A DNA stretch of 64,000 nucleotides from NCBI RefSeq assembly GCF_020091405.1, contig NZ_CP081903.1, forward strand, positions 1,364,001 through 1,428,000, read 5' to 3'. This document shows positions 37,365 to 47,363 of this stretch, piece by piece. Position 1 is the stretch's first letter. Every line of letters starts with the position of its first letter. The translations under genes and the position numbers were made by a program. The stretch is from Bacteroides cellulosilyticus (GTDB lineage Bacteria; Bacteroidota; Bacteroidia; Bacteroidales; Bacteroidaceae). Below the pieces are notes generated by a model. That model searched no databases, was not told the origin of the DNA, and saw nothing but the letters and a program-made list of their open reading frames with translations.

Positions 37365-40337
37365 TTATTTAGCAACCTCTTGTTCGTTTCTGGTAGGTTG
37401 CGGTCCCATATAGGAACGCTTCATACCGCCAAAGTCCAACACAACCTTTTGCAGAACTGTTCCAGCATCTCCACAGATGATTTTCACCGTATGCTTACCC
37501 GGTTTATCGATATGGAGAGTGGTCTTGTTGATTCTGCAATTCTTCAATACGCTTTCATACCATATCTGTGCATATTCGAAAGAAGAAGTAGATGGAGTCA
37601 TTACCGGACCTTCGTCTATACATACACCATATTTGGTTTCAACATTGGTTGCTTCATGTCCGGCATATCCTCTGTCCTTGCTGATGGGGAATGTAGGCAG
37701 CACATACGTATAAACGTCTACCGATCCCTGCTCAAACGTATAGAAATCATATTCCAGACGCGGTGTATTACGTCCTGCGGTACGTTGCGCCGGAGCAATA
37801 GGATTACCCAACTGTACAGCTGTATTCTCGCATCCCAGGTTCGGAATAATAATCATCTTAATGGCATCATTCTCCACTTTACGGTGGAAACTTGCCGCAT
37901 CTATCGAAACATATCCGTTGTTTTCAACGAACAGCGTATCCATTTCGGCCAATGAAGGAGAGGTAGGGTTAAAGACGGAGATATAGACACTTTCCTTCTC
38001 ACCACGATCAGAAGTGATATCCAGTGTTCCGAGTATTCTTTCACCGGCAGGGACTTTTGCCCAGTCGATAGAAACTTCAATACGATCTTCAGTAGCTGTC
38101 TCTCCAGATTTCTTGCTAACCAAAATCCAGTCATTTGTTACAGCAGCTTTCCATTTCAGCGGAGTAGCGCCCTTGTTGAATACATCTACATAATAGGACT
38201 GGCGCAAGTAAGTGTTAAAACATGGCAATGAGTGGAAACTCTGAAGACCTTTCAGCACAGCTTCACCTTCGGCCATTACGCCTAAAGAAGCAGTAGGAGC
38301 CAATTCAACGTCTCTCAATTTCGGAAGTTCAAAATAAGCGGCGGCAAATCCCTGTTTCATCGTCATCACATGATTCCACTTACCGCCAAGCAACGAGTTA
38401 TAGCCGTTGGTAATTATTTCCAGACTATCATAACAGGCTTTCGCTGATTTCTCCAGTTCTTTGGTTAATGCTCTTTGCTGAATGGAATACCAGCGGTTTC
38501 TTTGTCCGTCCAGTATCATTCTGTTCAACAATTCGCATCCTTTCACCGGATAATATAATGACTGGTAGAAACATGCTTTCTGTTTCTCGTCCGACATATT
38601 GTTCAGAATCTTCTCTACAATACTTCCAATACGGCGGTATTCATTCAAACGATTGTCTGCCTCACGATAGTTGGTAAGTGAGAAATCCGTATCCGTATTC
38701 CGTTCTCTCCCATGCTTATCAGTAGTCCATTGGTAACCCCACCCCATAAATTCGGGTTTACGTGCGAAAGCCAGCTTATAGAAAGAATTAACCACATCCT
38801 GATATTCGTTACGGTATTGGTCGCCCAACATACCACACAACCATTCAGTACGGTAGTTGGCTGCCCTTTCAAAGTTAAAAGCATCAATATCGAAAGCCAT
38901 TGTCAGGAAATAATCTACAGCGAACTCACAGGATTTGATATCACCGGCATTCAGCAACCAGATGCGATCCGCCGTTGCATCATACGCTTTACGAAGTTCT
39001 TCATACATCAATGTAGGAGAAACCGTGTTCATCCAAAGATGATCGTGAGGCTTGCCAAGATAAGAAGAATGGTAGTACACACCCGAACGACCCGAACGTT
39101 TCTGTTCCTTCGGACTGCTCAAACGTTTCATATAACCATAGTTGTCGTCCGGCCAGATAATTGTTACGTCATCCGGTAATTCCAGACCTTCGTCATATAC
39201 ATCCAGCACTTCTTTATAGGGAGTAAATGCTTGGGGAATCTCTTCACCCGGTTTACCGATGGCATCAATCAACATCTGTCTTTGGGCCATCAAAGCCTCC
39301 TGAAGCATATCTTTTCTGTCGCCCATATCATTGCTTGCATTCATGGCTCTGTCATGCAGTCCGCGCAATGCCAGCGTATATACATTTTCAAAGGGAGCAC
39401 ATTCCTTCACGCGTGCATTCAACACGCTGTCTACACCTTTTTTATTATTGATGTAGTCCCACTCACCCATTTTATCACGTTTCCATTCACTTGCGGTATT
39501 AAACAATAACGGTTCACAATGAGAAGAACCCATGATGATGGCAAAGCGGTCTGCAACCACTCTGTTCTCGGGAATGCGGTGAAATGCCATAGATGCATCA
39601 TGCATGGCCGGACACAAATAGTTGGCCTGGAGACGGAGCAACAGTTCGCAAACCTTAGCGTAAGTCCGGGGACCGAAATTACCCACTTCTTTCTCGAAGT
39701 TTCTCTTAGACCAACGGTAGAGCCCCCAGTCTTCATCGTTGATGAAGATACCTCTATACTTCACAGTAGGCTCTTTAGATATATATTTATCTACTTTCAG
39801 GTGTAACTGATCCTTCTTTACAATGGGAGCGTCTGCCCACCAGTACCAGGGAGATACACCGATAGTCCTCGACACAGACAACAATCCGTAAGCAGCACCT
39901 CTGCGGTCGCTACCCACAATAACCAATGCCTTGTCTACACCAGGAAGCGGATTACGAACGAGCTGTACCAGATAGCTTTCCCAACGATTCTTCAAAGGTT
40001 CCACATCCAGTTTCTTCTTTGCAATCATCTGGTCAATCCATTCATTATGCCCCAAGGTTCCGACAATAATACAATTCTTCTGAGGAGTTTCCTTGGTAGT
40101 AGCAACGCCTAGGATTTGTCCACTCACCTCTTTCACATCATTCGCAAATAGTCCCGCCGTTGTTTTTACAACTTCAAAATCTTGTGCGTCATAGTACACG
40201 CAGGCTTTATCCTTCTTGCCTACGAGACTGAATACGTTGGGTCCACTACTATTTTGCGATAGCGAAACCTGAGCCAACGCCACTGAAGAACTCAGCAGCA
40301 ACATGCCTCCTAATAAAACAGATTTAAAAATACTCAT
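37365..40337 (-). CDS. GH115 alpha-glucuronidase
   Basis: A 990-residue secreted enzyme of family GH115, which removes terminal or internal (4-O-methyl-)glucuronic acid from xylans and arabinogalactans. The signal peptide ends at VALAQ (about 23). Family-typical segments are VIVGSDRRGAAYGLLSVSRTIGVSPWYWWAD (quoted in parts: VGSDRRGAAYG, SPWYWWAD), KYRGIFINDEDWGL, LLRLQANYLCPAMHD and IWPDDNYGYMKRL. A GH115 C-terminal domain covers about 800-980. It starts 25 bp after the GH105 stop and is the last gene of the six-gene operon. Its presence is the strongest pointer to a glucuronic-acid-substituted glycan. Confidence 0.93.
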   Translation of the reverse strand: MSIFKSVLLGGMLLLSSSVALAQVSLSQNSSGPNVFSLVGKKDKACVYYDAQDFEVVKTTAGLFANDVKEVSGQILGVATTKETPQKNCIIVGTLGHNEWIDQMIAKKKLDVEPLKNRWESYLVQLVRNPLPGVDKALVIVGSDRRGAAYGLLSVSRTIGVSPWYWWADAPIVKKDQLHLKVDKYISKEPTVKYRGIFINDEDWGLYRWSKRNFEKEVGNFGPRTYAKVCELLLRLQANYLCPAMHDASMAFHRIPENRVVADRFAIIMGSSHCEPLLFNTASEWKRDKMGEWDYINNKKGVDSVLNARVKECAPFENVYTLALRGLHDRAMNASNDMGDRKDMLQEALMAQRQMLIDAIGKPGEEIPQAFTPYKEVLDVYDEGLELPDDVTIIWPDDNYGYMKRLSSPKEQKRSGRSGVYYHSSYLGKPHDHLWMNTVSPTLMYEELRKAYDATADRIWLLNAGDIKSCEFAVDYFLTMAFDIDAFNFERAANYRTEWLCGMLGDQYRNEYQDVVNSFYKLAFARKPEFMGWGYQWTTDKHGRERNTDTDFSLTNYREADNRLNEYRRIGSIVEKILNNMSDEKQKACFYQSLYYPVKGCELLNRMILDGQRNRWYSIQQRALTKELEKSAKACYDSLEIITNGYNSLLGGKWNHVMTMKQGFAAAYFELPKLRDVELAPTASLGVMAEGEAVLKGLQSFHSLPCFNTYLRQSYYVDVFNKGATPLKWKAAVTNDWILVSKKSGETATEDRIEVSIDWAKVPAGERILGTLDITSDRGEKESVYISVFNPTSPSLAEMDTLFVENNGYVSIDAASFHRKVENDAIKMIIIPNLGCENTAVQLGNPIAPAQRTAGRNTPRLEYDFYTFEQGSVDVYTYVLPTFPISKDRGYAGHEATNVETKYGVCIDEGPVMTPSTSSFEYAQIWYESVLKNCRINKTTLHIDKPGKHTVKIICGDAGTVLQKVVLDFGGMKRSYMGPQPTRNEQEVAK

Positions 40338-40362
40338 GGTTTATTTATTGATAATTTATAAG

Positions 40363-41469
40363 TTACTTCTCCATCAGGGCAACCACACACCAAAGGTAAG
40401 GTCCTTGTGCATGAAAATCACCGGTACGGCGCGGACGGTCATAATAGTATTGCTTGTCGTTCTTCTTGTTGGTACCGACACAGATTTCTCTCACCTGATT
40501 TTTTTCGGTAAGGTAAGTCACCAAAGCCATCCATGCCTTGCGGGCTGCCGGAGCATATTCTTTGGCATCCAACCATCCGTTCTTTACACCTGTAATAAAA
40601 GCGAAAGTAAACATAGCAGAACCCGATGTTTCAGTCCAGCATTCAGGATCATCGAGCAACTGATTCCACAGACCTTCCGGGTTCTGATATTCCTTCAGAC
40701 TTTTCATCATAGTCAGGTAACCTTCCATAATGCGGGGACGGTCTTTGTGCTTCTTGGGCAAATAACGAAGTAATTCTGTCATACCTGCTGCCATCCATCC
40801 GTTTCCGCGTCCCCAATAGAAAGGCACATCCGGTGCATGATAGAAGAGACCGTTGGGACGTTGCAGTTCATCCAGATACATCACCATCTCTTTGGCTGCA
40901 CGATCTATATATTTGCTATCATTGGTCACTTTGTAGGCATGTGTCTGTACAATGGTAATCATGTACATATCGTCAATCCAAAGACGTGTTTGCCACGAAT
41001 AGCCCTTCTCTGCCCATTCCTTCTCACTTGGTTTGGCATCTTCGGGAACTTCCCATTGGGTATCGGCATAAGGCAATCCCAGTTCTTTGTAGCGTTCATC
41101 CTTCGTCACCCAATAAAGCTCCAGAGGCAAACTTCCGAACATATTCAGATCGACATGATTCTTGATGGGCAACAACTCCTTTTCGGTAGTAAACAGATGC
41201 TCAAATCTGGCTTGCAAAAGTTTGATGAGCGCTTTGTCTTTGGCCGCCGCTGCATATTTAAGAGAACCGTTCCAATAGAAGGTTTCAGGATAACCAATCC
41301 ATTTTCCGGCATGCAATGCATGTTTCTCGGTTACAAAACGGTAGGCAATACGTCTGCCGATTTCATCGGGAGTATACCCTTCGGGAAAATTCTTCAGAAG
41401 ACTAGTCTGAGCGATTAGCAACTGGAAAGATGATAATAAAAATAATAATGCGAATACTTTCTTGTACAT
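40363..41469 (-). CDS. GH105 unsaturated uronyl hydrolase (copy 1)
   Basis: A 368-residue (alpha/alpha)6-barrel enzyme of family 105 that hydrolyses 4,5-unsaturated uronic acid from oligosaccharides made by polysaccharide lyases. The signal peptide ends at LLIAQ (about 21). The catalytic Asp lies in TRLWIDDMYM (Asp166/167). FYWGRGNGWMAAGM and the SGSAMFTFAF motif are family hallmarks. It is highly similar over its full length to the GH105 at 47364-48467. It lies 64 bp after the GH130 gene and 25 bp before GH115. Location is likely periplasmic. Confidence 0.93.
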   Translation of the reverse strand: MYKKVFALLFLLSSFQLLIAQTSLLKNFPEGYTPDEIGRRIAYRFVTEKHALHAGKWIGYPETFYWNGSLKYAAAAKDKALIKLLQARFEHLFTTEKELLPIKNHVDLNMFGSLPLELYWVTKDERYKELGLPYADTQWEVPEDAKPSEKEWAEKGYSWQTRLWIDDMYMITIVQTHAYKVTNDSKYIDRAAKEMVMYLDELQRPNGLFYHAPDVPFYWGRGNGWMAAGMTELLRYLPKKHKDRPRIMEGYLTMMKSLKEYQNPEGLWNQLLDDPECWTETSGSAMFTFAFITGVKNGWLDAKEYAPAARKAWMALVTYLTEKNQVREICVGTNKKNDKQYYYDRPRRTGDFHAQGPYLWCVVALMEK

Positions 41470-41533
41470 AACAATTTGAATTCTATCTATTAAACATTAC
41501 AATAATTTACTTTCTCTGGAATATCCGTTGATA

Positions 41534-42682
41534 TTACTTCACTTTCGATAGTTTCTTGGTGTCGTCGCACACGGCTACCGCCACTTTGGAGTCTGCACAG
41601 CCGTAATAAAGATATAGCTTCTTCTTATAATAGGCCAATCCTTCGATAAACACGGTTCCGTCCTTATACTGCCCGCTCTTCTCAAAAGAAGCTTCGGGCA
41701 TGAAAAAAGGCTTGTCTAAACGCCCCAATACTTTATAAGGATCTTTGGAATCAAGCAGGAGCTGACCAGCACAATAAGCACCTGCCGGATAATTTGCATC
41801 GCCTCTCTTTTTATCATTCTTACCATTATACATCAATACGATGCCTTGTTTGGTACGAATAGCAGGAGGACCACATTCAGTCATCTGGCTGTCGAAGTAT
41901 CCGTTACGCGGCCTGGCTATTTTCAACAATTCGTTGTTCTCATCCAGCACAGGATACCAGTCTGTAAGATTGTCGGAAGTAGCTGCATGCACGGCATATT
42001 CTCCCCAATACATGAAGTACTTACCATCTACTTTATCGATAACCAGTTTCCCACCTTTCACCTTGGTAAGCATAGAGGCTGACTTGGTAGCAATTCTGGC
42101 GAAACGCCCGTCATACGCTTTTTCAAAAGCAAGACCGTGCTTGGTCCAGTTCTTCAAATCTCTGGAAGTAGCTACCGCAAGACGGGGAGTCTTCCGGTTC
42201 CACGCCGTATAAAGCATCACGTATAATCCGTCTTCGGTCATTGCCACTCGCGGATCTTCACAACCACCCGGACACTCTATACTCTCAAATTCATCTCCAC
42301 CGGGGAAAAGTACCGGGCTGTCGAATCTCTTCATAGTTACTCCATCCACGCTTTCGGCATACCCGATACGGGAAGTTCTCTTCCCGATGCCTTGTGCCGA
42401 GTTATCTTCAGCACGATAGAGCACGACAATCTTTCCATCTTTCACGGTGGCAGCAGGATTGAAAATATCACTTTCCTCCCACTTTACCTGTTCCTTTCGC
42501 ATCGGACAATAGAAAGAGGTAGGCTGTGGAGTGAGTACAGGATTGACACCTTCAGGACGATGAAATGGGCCAATTACCCAGTTCTCCTGTTCTTTCTTAT
42601 CGGTATCATCTGAAGAAGGCAGAGTAGAAAAACTACTCAATGACAGCACTCCTATCAAACCGACTATGAGTTTTAACTTCAT
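41534..42682 (-). CDS. GH130-like mannoside phosphorylase/hydrolase family protein
   Basis: About 382 residues forming a five-bladed propeller. Motifs fit GH130: FNPAATVKDGKIVVLYRAEDN, GGCEDPRVAM and YVMLYTAWN, then GPPAIRTKQGIVLMYNGK. Most GH130 proteins are beta-mannoside phosphorylases; secreted subfamilies are beta-mannosidases. A signal peptide (MKLKLIVGLIGVLSLSSFS) favours Met at 42682 over the in-frame Met at 42703, and export argues against phosphorolysis because periplasmic phosphate is scarce. GH43- or GH117-like function is an alternative. It is 16 to 37 bp downstream of the FAD oxidoreductase gene, depending on the start chosen. Confidence 0.75.
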   Translation of the reverse strand: MKLKLIVGLIGVLSLSSFSTLPSSDDTDKKEQENWVIGPFHRPEGVNPVLTPQPTSFYCPMRKEQVKWEESDIFNPAATVKDGKIVVLYRAEDNSAQGIGKRTSRIGYAESVDGVTMKRFDSPVLFPGGDEFESIECPGGCEDPRVAMTEDGLYVMLYTAWNRKTPRLAVATSRDLKNWTKHGLAFEKAYDGRFARIATKSASMLTKVKGGKLVIDKVDGKYFMYWGEYAVHAATSDNLTDWYPVLDENNELLKIARPRNGYFDSQMTECGPPAIRTKQGIVLMYNGKNDKKRGDANYPAGAYCAGQLLLDSKDPYKVLGRLDKPFFMPEASFEKSGQYKDGTVFIEGLAYYKKKLYLYYGCADSKVAVAVCDDTKKLSKVK

Positions 42683-42719
42683 CTTAATATCTATGTTTTG
42701 CATGGTTAAAGTTATCGTT

Positions 42720-44582
42720 TTATTGACGAATATGTTTATAAATCTCGGTCAATACTTCCAATCTGGTTGTTTTTCCGGGAACAGCCCGGGGCTTAAACCC
42801 ACATAATGTATTCCAGTCCTGCAATGTCTTTTCATCGACCGTTCCTTGCAAATCCGCATCCCATCCGGGCAAATACCCCCTCAATCCCATATATTGAGCT
42901 AAATGGAAATCAGGGTCTCTCGGACGCAAGTCACGAAAGTAAATCAGCGTTGCTTTCTGATCGATCAGCAGATCCTGCAACATGGACATATCCACATCCT
43001 GCACAGCCACTTTACAATCAATAGCCAGCGAAGCCGCGATACCTGCTGCCTGCCCCAATGCCATCCAACATGGCTCCATACGCAATGTGGAGAATCCTAT
43101 ATGCGAACCGGATACAGGTACAGGTAATAGCAGATTATCTACATTCCGAGGTAGAATCACGCCCAAGGGCACCGTATACACTGCTGTAGGGTAGCTGATG
43201 AATCCATCCAAATGTACTCTTCCGGCTTCCCGCTTTCTGGCAGCATGCGAATCGAGTGCATAATGGCTGGCTGTCACGCTACTGCCATGCAAAGGCGGGC
43301 GTTTGCCCGGTGCAGTGGGTAAAGCGTCCTTAGCAGTAAAGAAGTAAACTCCTTCAAAGCGTCTTCCTTCACGTACATAGACCTGGCGGGGAAAATATTC
43401 ATTATCCTGATATTCGTCTTTAGCCAATCCCCATTCTAGCATTGCTTTACGGAAATGCTCCGGCAATTCCGGATCATTCTGGGCAAACCAGAATAAACCC
43501 AATGTATAATCTTTCAGACGTTTGGCAAACTTATCCCTCCACTCCCAGGAAGAAGTAGGCCAAGGCCAGTTCTCTTCCGGCAGATCAGTAGAGATAAATG
43601 CAGCATGCTGATTATTGCCATCTGTCTTCTGATTAGGCAGTTTCACGATACTGCTCAGTTTTCTGATTCCCCAACTGTCTCCTGGAAGTTTAGTCTGGTT
43701 GCCGCCAGCAATATGACGACGGTTTTCTTCCATCATTTCACCGGTCACTTTCAGCATGGCCCGTTGAGTATTCTTTCCGGTCCATACATCTTCAATCAGT
43801 GAAACATATTCGTTCCTGTTATACGATGCCGGCTTCGGAAAAAGAATACGATTATCAGGATCATTAGTCAGGCAAAGGCGATAGTTATATGCCTGGACTG
43901 CATTATCAGACTCTCCTGTGCTGCCACTGGCTGGCAGGCTTTTCCAGTATTCATAGGTTCTTCCTGCTCCGGGTTCTCCGAATTCGGCTTTGCTTTCCCT
44001 ACCTACGCGGAAAGGCACACCTGCCGCAGCACCCAGATCACCTTCATAAGTGGCATCCACAAAGATGTCACCCTGATAAAGTTCTTTCTCTCCATTCTCA
44101 CGATTCAGTATACAGATGCTTTCAATGCGCCCGTTTCTGAGAGTGATATTCTGATCTTCAGCATCGAACTGCCGCATAAGAAGCACGGTAATCTTATCCT
44201 TATGTTCGTTCAGCATATCCTGATAGATAGAGGCTGCAACAGACGGTTCGAAATGAAAGCCGTCACTGCAATCCTTCAGCTGCTGAGAGTTCTTTCCATA
44301 CCGTTCTGTATAGTATTGCTTGATTCTGGAAGTAAACTCCATGAACAGACCGGTAGTTGCCTCCCGGGTAGCAATATCAGTAGCTCCCAGTCCGTTGGCC
44401 GGAAGTCCTCCAATATGTTGGGTACGTTCCAAAATAACCGAGGTCTTGCCCTGCCGGGCCGCTGCAATCGCCGCCATTATGCCACCGGGATTACCGCCTA
44501 CCACCACAATATCAAAATGATTTTGAGCGGATATCCCCCAGCTGAACAGCAACAGAACAGTAAGAATATGGAATCTATTCAC
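42720..44582 (-). CDS. Secreted FAD-dependent oxidoreductase (FAD_oxidored family)
   Basis: A 620-residue exported flavoprotein. The signal peptide ends at ISAQN (about 21), and an FAD-binding Rossmann motif follows directly (DIVVVGGNPGGIMAAIAAA, glycines at 29-34). A second FAD contact resembles GDIFVDATYEGDLGAAAG and the C-terminal dinucleotide motif is MALGQAAGIAASLA. The family (PF12831 type) occurs in many Bacteroidota PULs and its substrate is not established; sugar oxidation is an inference. Export of a folded flavoprotein would need a special route, since no twin-arginine motif is visible, or FAD loading in the periplasm. It lies 9 bp after GH2. Confidence 0.85.
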   Translation of the reverse strand: MNRFHILTVLLLFSWGISAQNHFDIVVVGGNPGGIMAAIAAARQGKTSVILERTQHIGGLPANGLGATDIATREATTGLFMEFTSRIKQYYTERYGKNSQQLKDCSDGFHFEPSVAASIYQDMLNEHKDKITVLLMRQFDAEDQNITLRNGRIESICILNRENGEKELYQGDIFVDATYEGDLGAAAGVPFRVGRESKAEFGEPGAGRTYEYWKSLPASGSTGESDNAVQAYNYRLCLTNDPDNRILFPKPASYNRNEYVSLIEDVWTGKNTQRAMLKVTGEMMEENRRHIAGGNQTKLPGDSWGIRKLSSIVKLPNQKTDGNNQHAAFISTDLPEENWPWPTSSWEWRDKFAKRLKDYTLGLFWFAQNDPELPEHFRKAMLEWGLAKDEYQDNEYFPRQVYVREGRRFEGVYFFTAKDALPTAPGKRPPLHGSSVTASHYALDSHAARKREAGRVHLDGFISYPTAVYTVPLGVILPRNVDNLLLPVPVSGSHIGFSTLRMEPCWMALGQAAGIAASLAIDCKVAVQDVDMSMLQDLLIDQKATLIYFRDLRPRDPDFHLAQYMGLRGYLPGWDADLQGTVDEKTLQDWNTLCGFKPRAVPGKTTRLEVLTEIYKHIRQ

Positions 44583-44591
44583 GTTATTTTT

Positions 44592-47312
44592 TTATTTGAG
44601 TTTATACTTCTGAGTAGTTACATTCCAACCCTTCAATACCAGAACAGCTCCCTCAATCAACTTTTCTTCCGCCGTTTCAATGGTGACAGTTTTCTTTTCA
44701 CCCGGAACCAGAGAGAAAAAGTTATCCGAATAGAACGACGGGCGTATCGGACTCATCTTAGAATTGAGGAATTGCAACTGATTAAAGAAAGCGATACCAC
44801 CGGAGGTATTCTTCAATGTAATGTCTACGAAATAGCGACCATTTGCCTGACGCGCTTTATAGGAGAGCTTCACATTAGCCGCTTTCAGCTTACTCAAGTC
44901 TTCAAATCCTGAAGATGCAGGACCGGTCAGAGTCTTACTGCCTTCATACTTATCATTTGATCTCCAATAAAAGTTGGAAGAAACGTCTTTACCCTTCTCA
45001 TCCTTCAGCACCAGCTTGATAAAGTGAACCTGAGAGATGTTTTCAGGAAAACGGATGGTCAGTACATCATTGGCTACTCCATCTTCCGGAAGATTCACGG
45101 AAGCAGATTCTTCAAATACCTTCCGGCTATTGATATCATATACCCGTGCTATCACTTTGTAATTATTAAAAGAGCGATAATAATCGTTCACCACAGACAC
45201 TGTATTCTTCAGATAATCGAACTGGGCATGTAGTGGCTCCAATGAATTGGCTGTATGGTACAAAGAAGCAGTGGGTTCCAAAGACCAATCCCACATACGG
45301 GAAGATACCTGACGCATGGAGCAGTTATGATACCAGAACAAGAGTCCGGAACAGAAACGATCACCATAATCCAACTTATTGTAATTCCACACTTCCCAGA
45401 TACTCTTTGAGTTAATGGCACCCAACAGTTGTCCTTTCTGAGCAAACTCATCAATAGAGGATGACTTTCCATAGTTGTTCACCAAATCAGTATACATGGT
45501 AGTCATCAAATGGAACCCATTTCCATCCAGGTAATCCCATACCTCTTTATTGATAGGCCAAAGATCTTTTTCATCCATCATCTCACGAAGAATCTCCACT
45601 GTGGGAAGTGTAGGCGCACCATACTCCGGATTGAAACCATCGACACGGCTTCCACGCGGAGATGCCGTATTTTCATAATGCTGCATCGGATTCACCTGCT
45701 TATACGGACTTCCATCATGCACTCCGGCACATTCTGACTGCATCTGATATCCTCGCGTACCGTCCAGCTTGTTCAATAATTCAGGCGTACCTGTAACCTC
45801 GGTACTTTCATTAGAGGCTACATAATAAGCCAGAGAAGGATGATTGCGGATACGTTTCACAGTAGATGCCACATTATCCAGATAATTGCCCTTATCGTTC
45901 GGATGGCGTGTATCACCCGTCATCCAGAATTCCTGCCATACCAGCAGTCCCATCTCATCACACAACTGGAAGAAATAGTCGGATTCGGCAATACCACCTC
46001 CCCACATGCGTAAGAGATTGACACCCGACTGACGGCTATATCGCAGTTCGGCATACGTACGCTCGTCAGAAGTTCTCAACATAGCTTCCGGTATCCAGTT
46101 CGTTCCACGGATAAAGAGACGCTTGCCATTGACATAAAAAACACGTGACTTATCAGGCGTATTCGTATCGGAAGTAATCTCACGAATACCGAATTTTGTT
46201 TTAACCGAGTCGCAGACTACTCCATCGATGGATACGGTCATTTTCAACTCATACAGGTTTTGAGGACCTTTGTTCACAGGCCACCACAAACGAGGAGAGT
46301 TAATCACTAATTGAGGAAATTCATCCGGAGAAAAAGACAAGATTTTCTCTTCTCCACGCAAAACTTTAAGCTTTTTCTCGAAAGTTATATTTTCACCTGT
46401 AATCTCACCTCTTACCGTACAATTAATTCCGCTAAATCCGGTAGTAGGATTTACAACTTCCACAGAAATGAACTCACGTGCCTGGTCATAACCGGGTTTA
46501 CGCAGTTCAGACTTCACAAAAGGATGACGTAACGCTACTTTACCGGTAGCATAGAGAGAGATGTTTTTCCAGATCCCCGTATTACGGTCGCGGATACCAT
46601 CCATGAAAGTAAAATCCCAGCCTACGGTCATCAACATAGTAGTGTTCAATCCGATATTTCCGTTTCCACCATTGTGGAACTCACCCACTGCACCCCAGGA
46701 TTTGGGTTTGGCACTGCCGGGGACATCAACCGGATATACTTTTATAGCCAATGCGTTAGCCTTATCTATCTTCACAAAGTCAGTCACGTCAATATAATCC
46801 TGCATAAACATACCTTTAATAGTACTGAGCAGATTTCCATTCACCCATACTTCGGCACGATAGTTGATACCATCCACTTGCAACCAGACATGTTTTCCTT
46901 CAAATGATTTGGGAACTGTAAATTCAGTCCGGAACCAGTAGGTATAAAAGTCACGACCGGTTTCAGAGATATCCGGTATTAATTTGGATTCGATCTTATT
47001 GTTGATTCCGTAATAAGGTTCCGGATATTTCCGGTTATGTACCAATGAATTCAGAACTGTACCGGGCACAATGGCAGGCAACCAGTTCGCGGTCGGGTAA
47101 TCTGACAATGATACCTTTTCTCCAGGATCTGCTACATCTCCTGCCTTTATCATTTTCCACTGATAGTCTCCATTATGGGTAATTTTCGAGTCGAGCCAGA
47201 GGCGTTCAGAGTCTCTGACATCATTTACTTTGGTTTGTCCGGTTACTACTGTCGAATAGGAAAACAACAGTACAACAAAGGTAAGGGCCTTCACCCAACT
47301 GCTTATGTTCAT
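44592..47312 (-). CDS. GH2 exo-acting beta-glycosidase (mannosidase/glucosaminidase-like)
   Basis: A 906-residue secreted GH2 enzyme; the signal peptide ends at VVTGQ (about 26). The sugar-binding jelly roll spans about 60-230, the immunoglobulin-like domain about 255-380 and the TIM barrel about 385-690. The acid/base is Glu502 in VASNESTEV and the probable nucleophile Glu563 in GFNPEYGAP. Overall layout and two trailing beta-domains (to 906) resemble exo-beta-D-glucosaminidase and beta-mannosidase-type GH2 members rather than beta-galactosidases. It is the second gene of the operon, 51 bp after GH105 copy 2. Confidence 0.9.
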   Translation of the reverse strand: MNISSWVKALTFVVLLFSYSTVVTGQTKVNDVRDSERLWLDSKITHNGDYQWKMIKAGDVADPGEKVSLSDYPTANWLPAIVPGTVLNSLVHNRKYPEPYYGINNKIESKLIPDISETGRDFYTYWFRTEFTVPKSFEGKHVWLQVDGINYRAEVWVNGNLLSTIKGMFMQDYIDVTDFVKIDKANALAIKVYPVDVPGSAKPKSWGAVGEFHNGGNGNIGLNTTMLMTVGWDFTFMDGIRDRNTGIWKNISLYATGKVALRHPFVKSELRKPGYDQAREFISVEVVNPTTGFSGINCTVRGEITGENITFEKKLKVLRGEEKILSFSPDEFPQLVINSPRLWWPVNKGPQNLYELKMTVSIDGVVCDSVKTKFGIREITSDTNTPDKSRVFYVNGKRLFIRGTNWIPEAMLRTSDERTYAELRYSRQSGVNLLRMWGGGIAESDYFFQLCDEMGLLVWQEFWMTGDTRHPNDKGNYLDNVASTVKRIRNHPSLAYYVASNESTEVTGTPELLNKLDGTRGYQMQSECAGVHDGSPYKQVNPMQHYENTASPRGSRVDGFNPEYGAPTLPTVEILREMMDEKDLWPINKEVWDYLDGNGFHLMTTMYTDLVNNYGKSSSIDEFAQKGQLLGAINSKSIWEVWNYNKLDYGDRFCSGLLFWYHNCSMRQVSSRMWDWSLEPTASLYHTANSLEPLHAQFDYLKNTVSVVNDYYRSFNNYKVIARVYDINSRKVFEESASVNLPEDGVANDVLTIRFPENISQVHFIKLVLKDEKGKDVSSNFYWRSNDKYEGSKTLTGPASSGFEDLSKLKAANVKLSYKARQANGRYFVDITLKNTSGGIAFFNQLQFLNSKMSPIRPSFYSDNFFSLVPGEKKTVTIETAEEKLIEGAVLVLKGWNVTTQKYKLK

Positions 47313-47363
47313 CTTATAAGTATAAATAGATTTTCGATATGAGATTATTAAAGTAATGCTATC

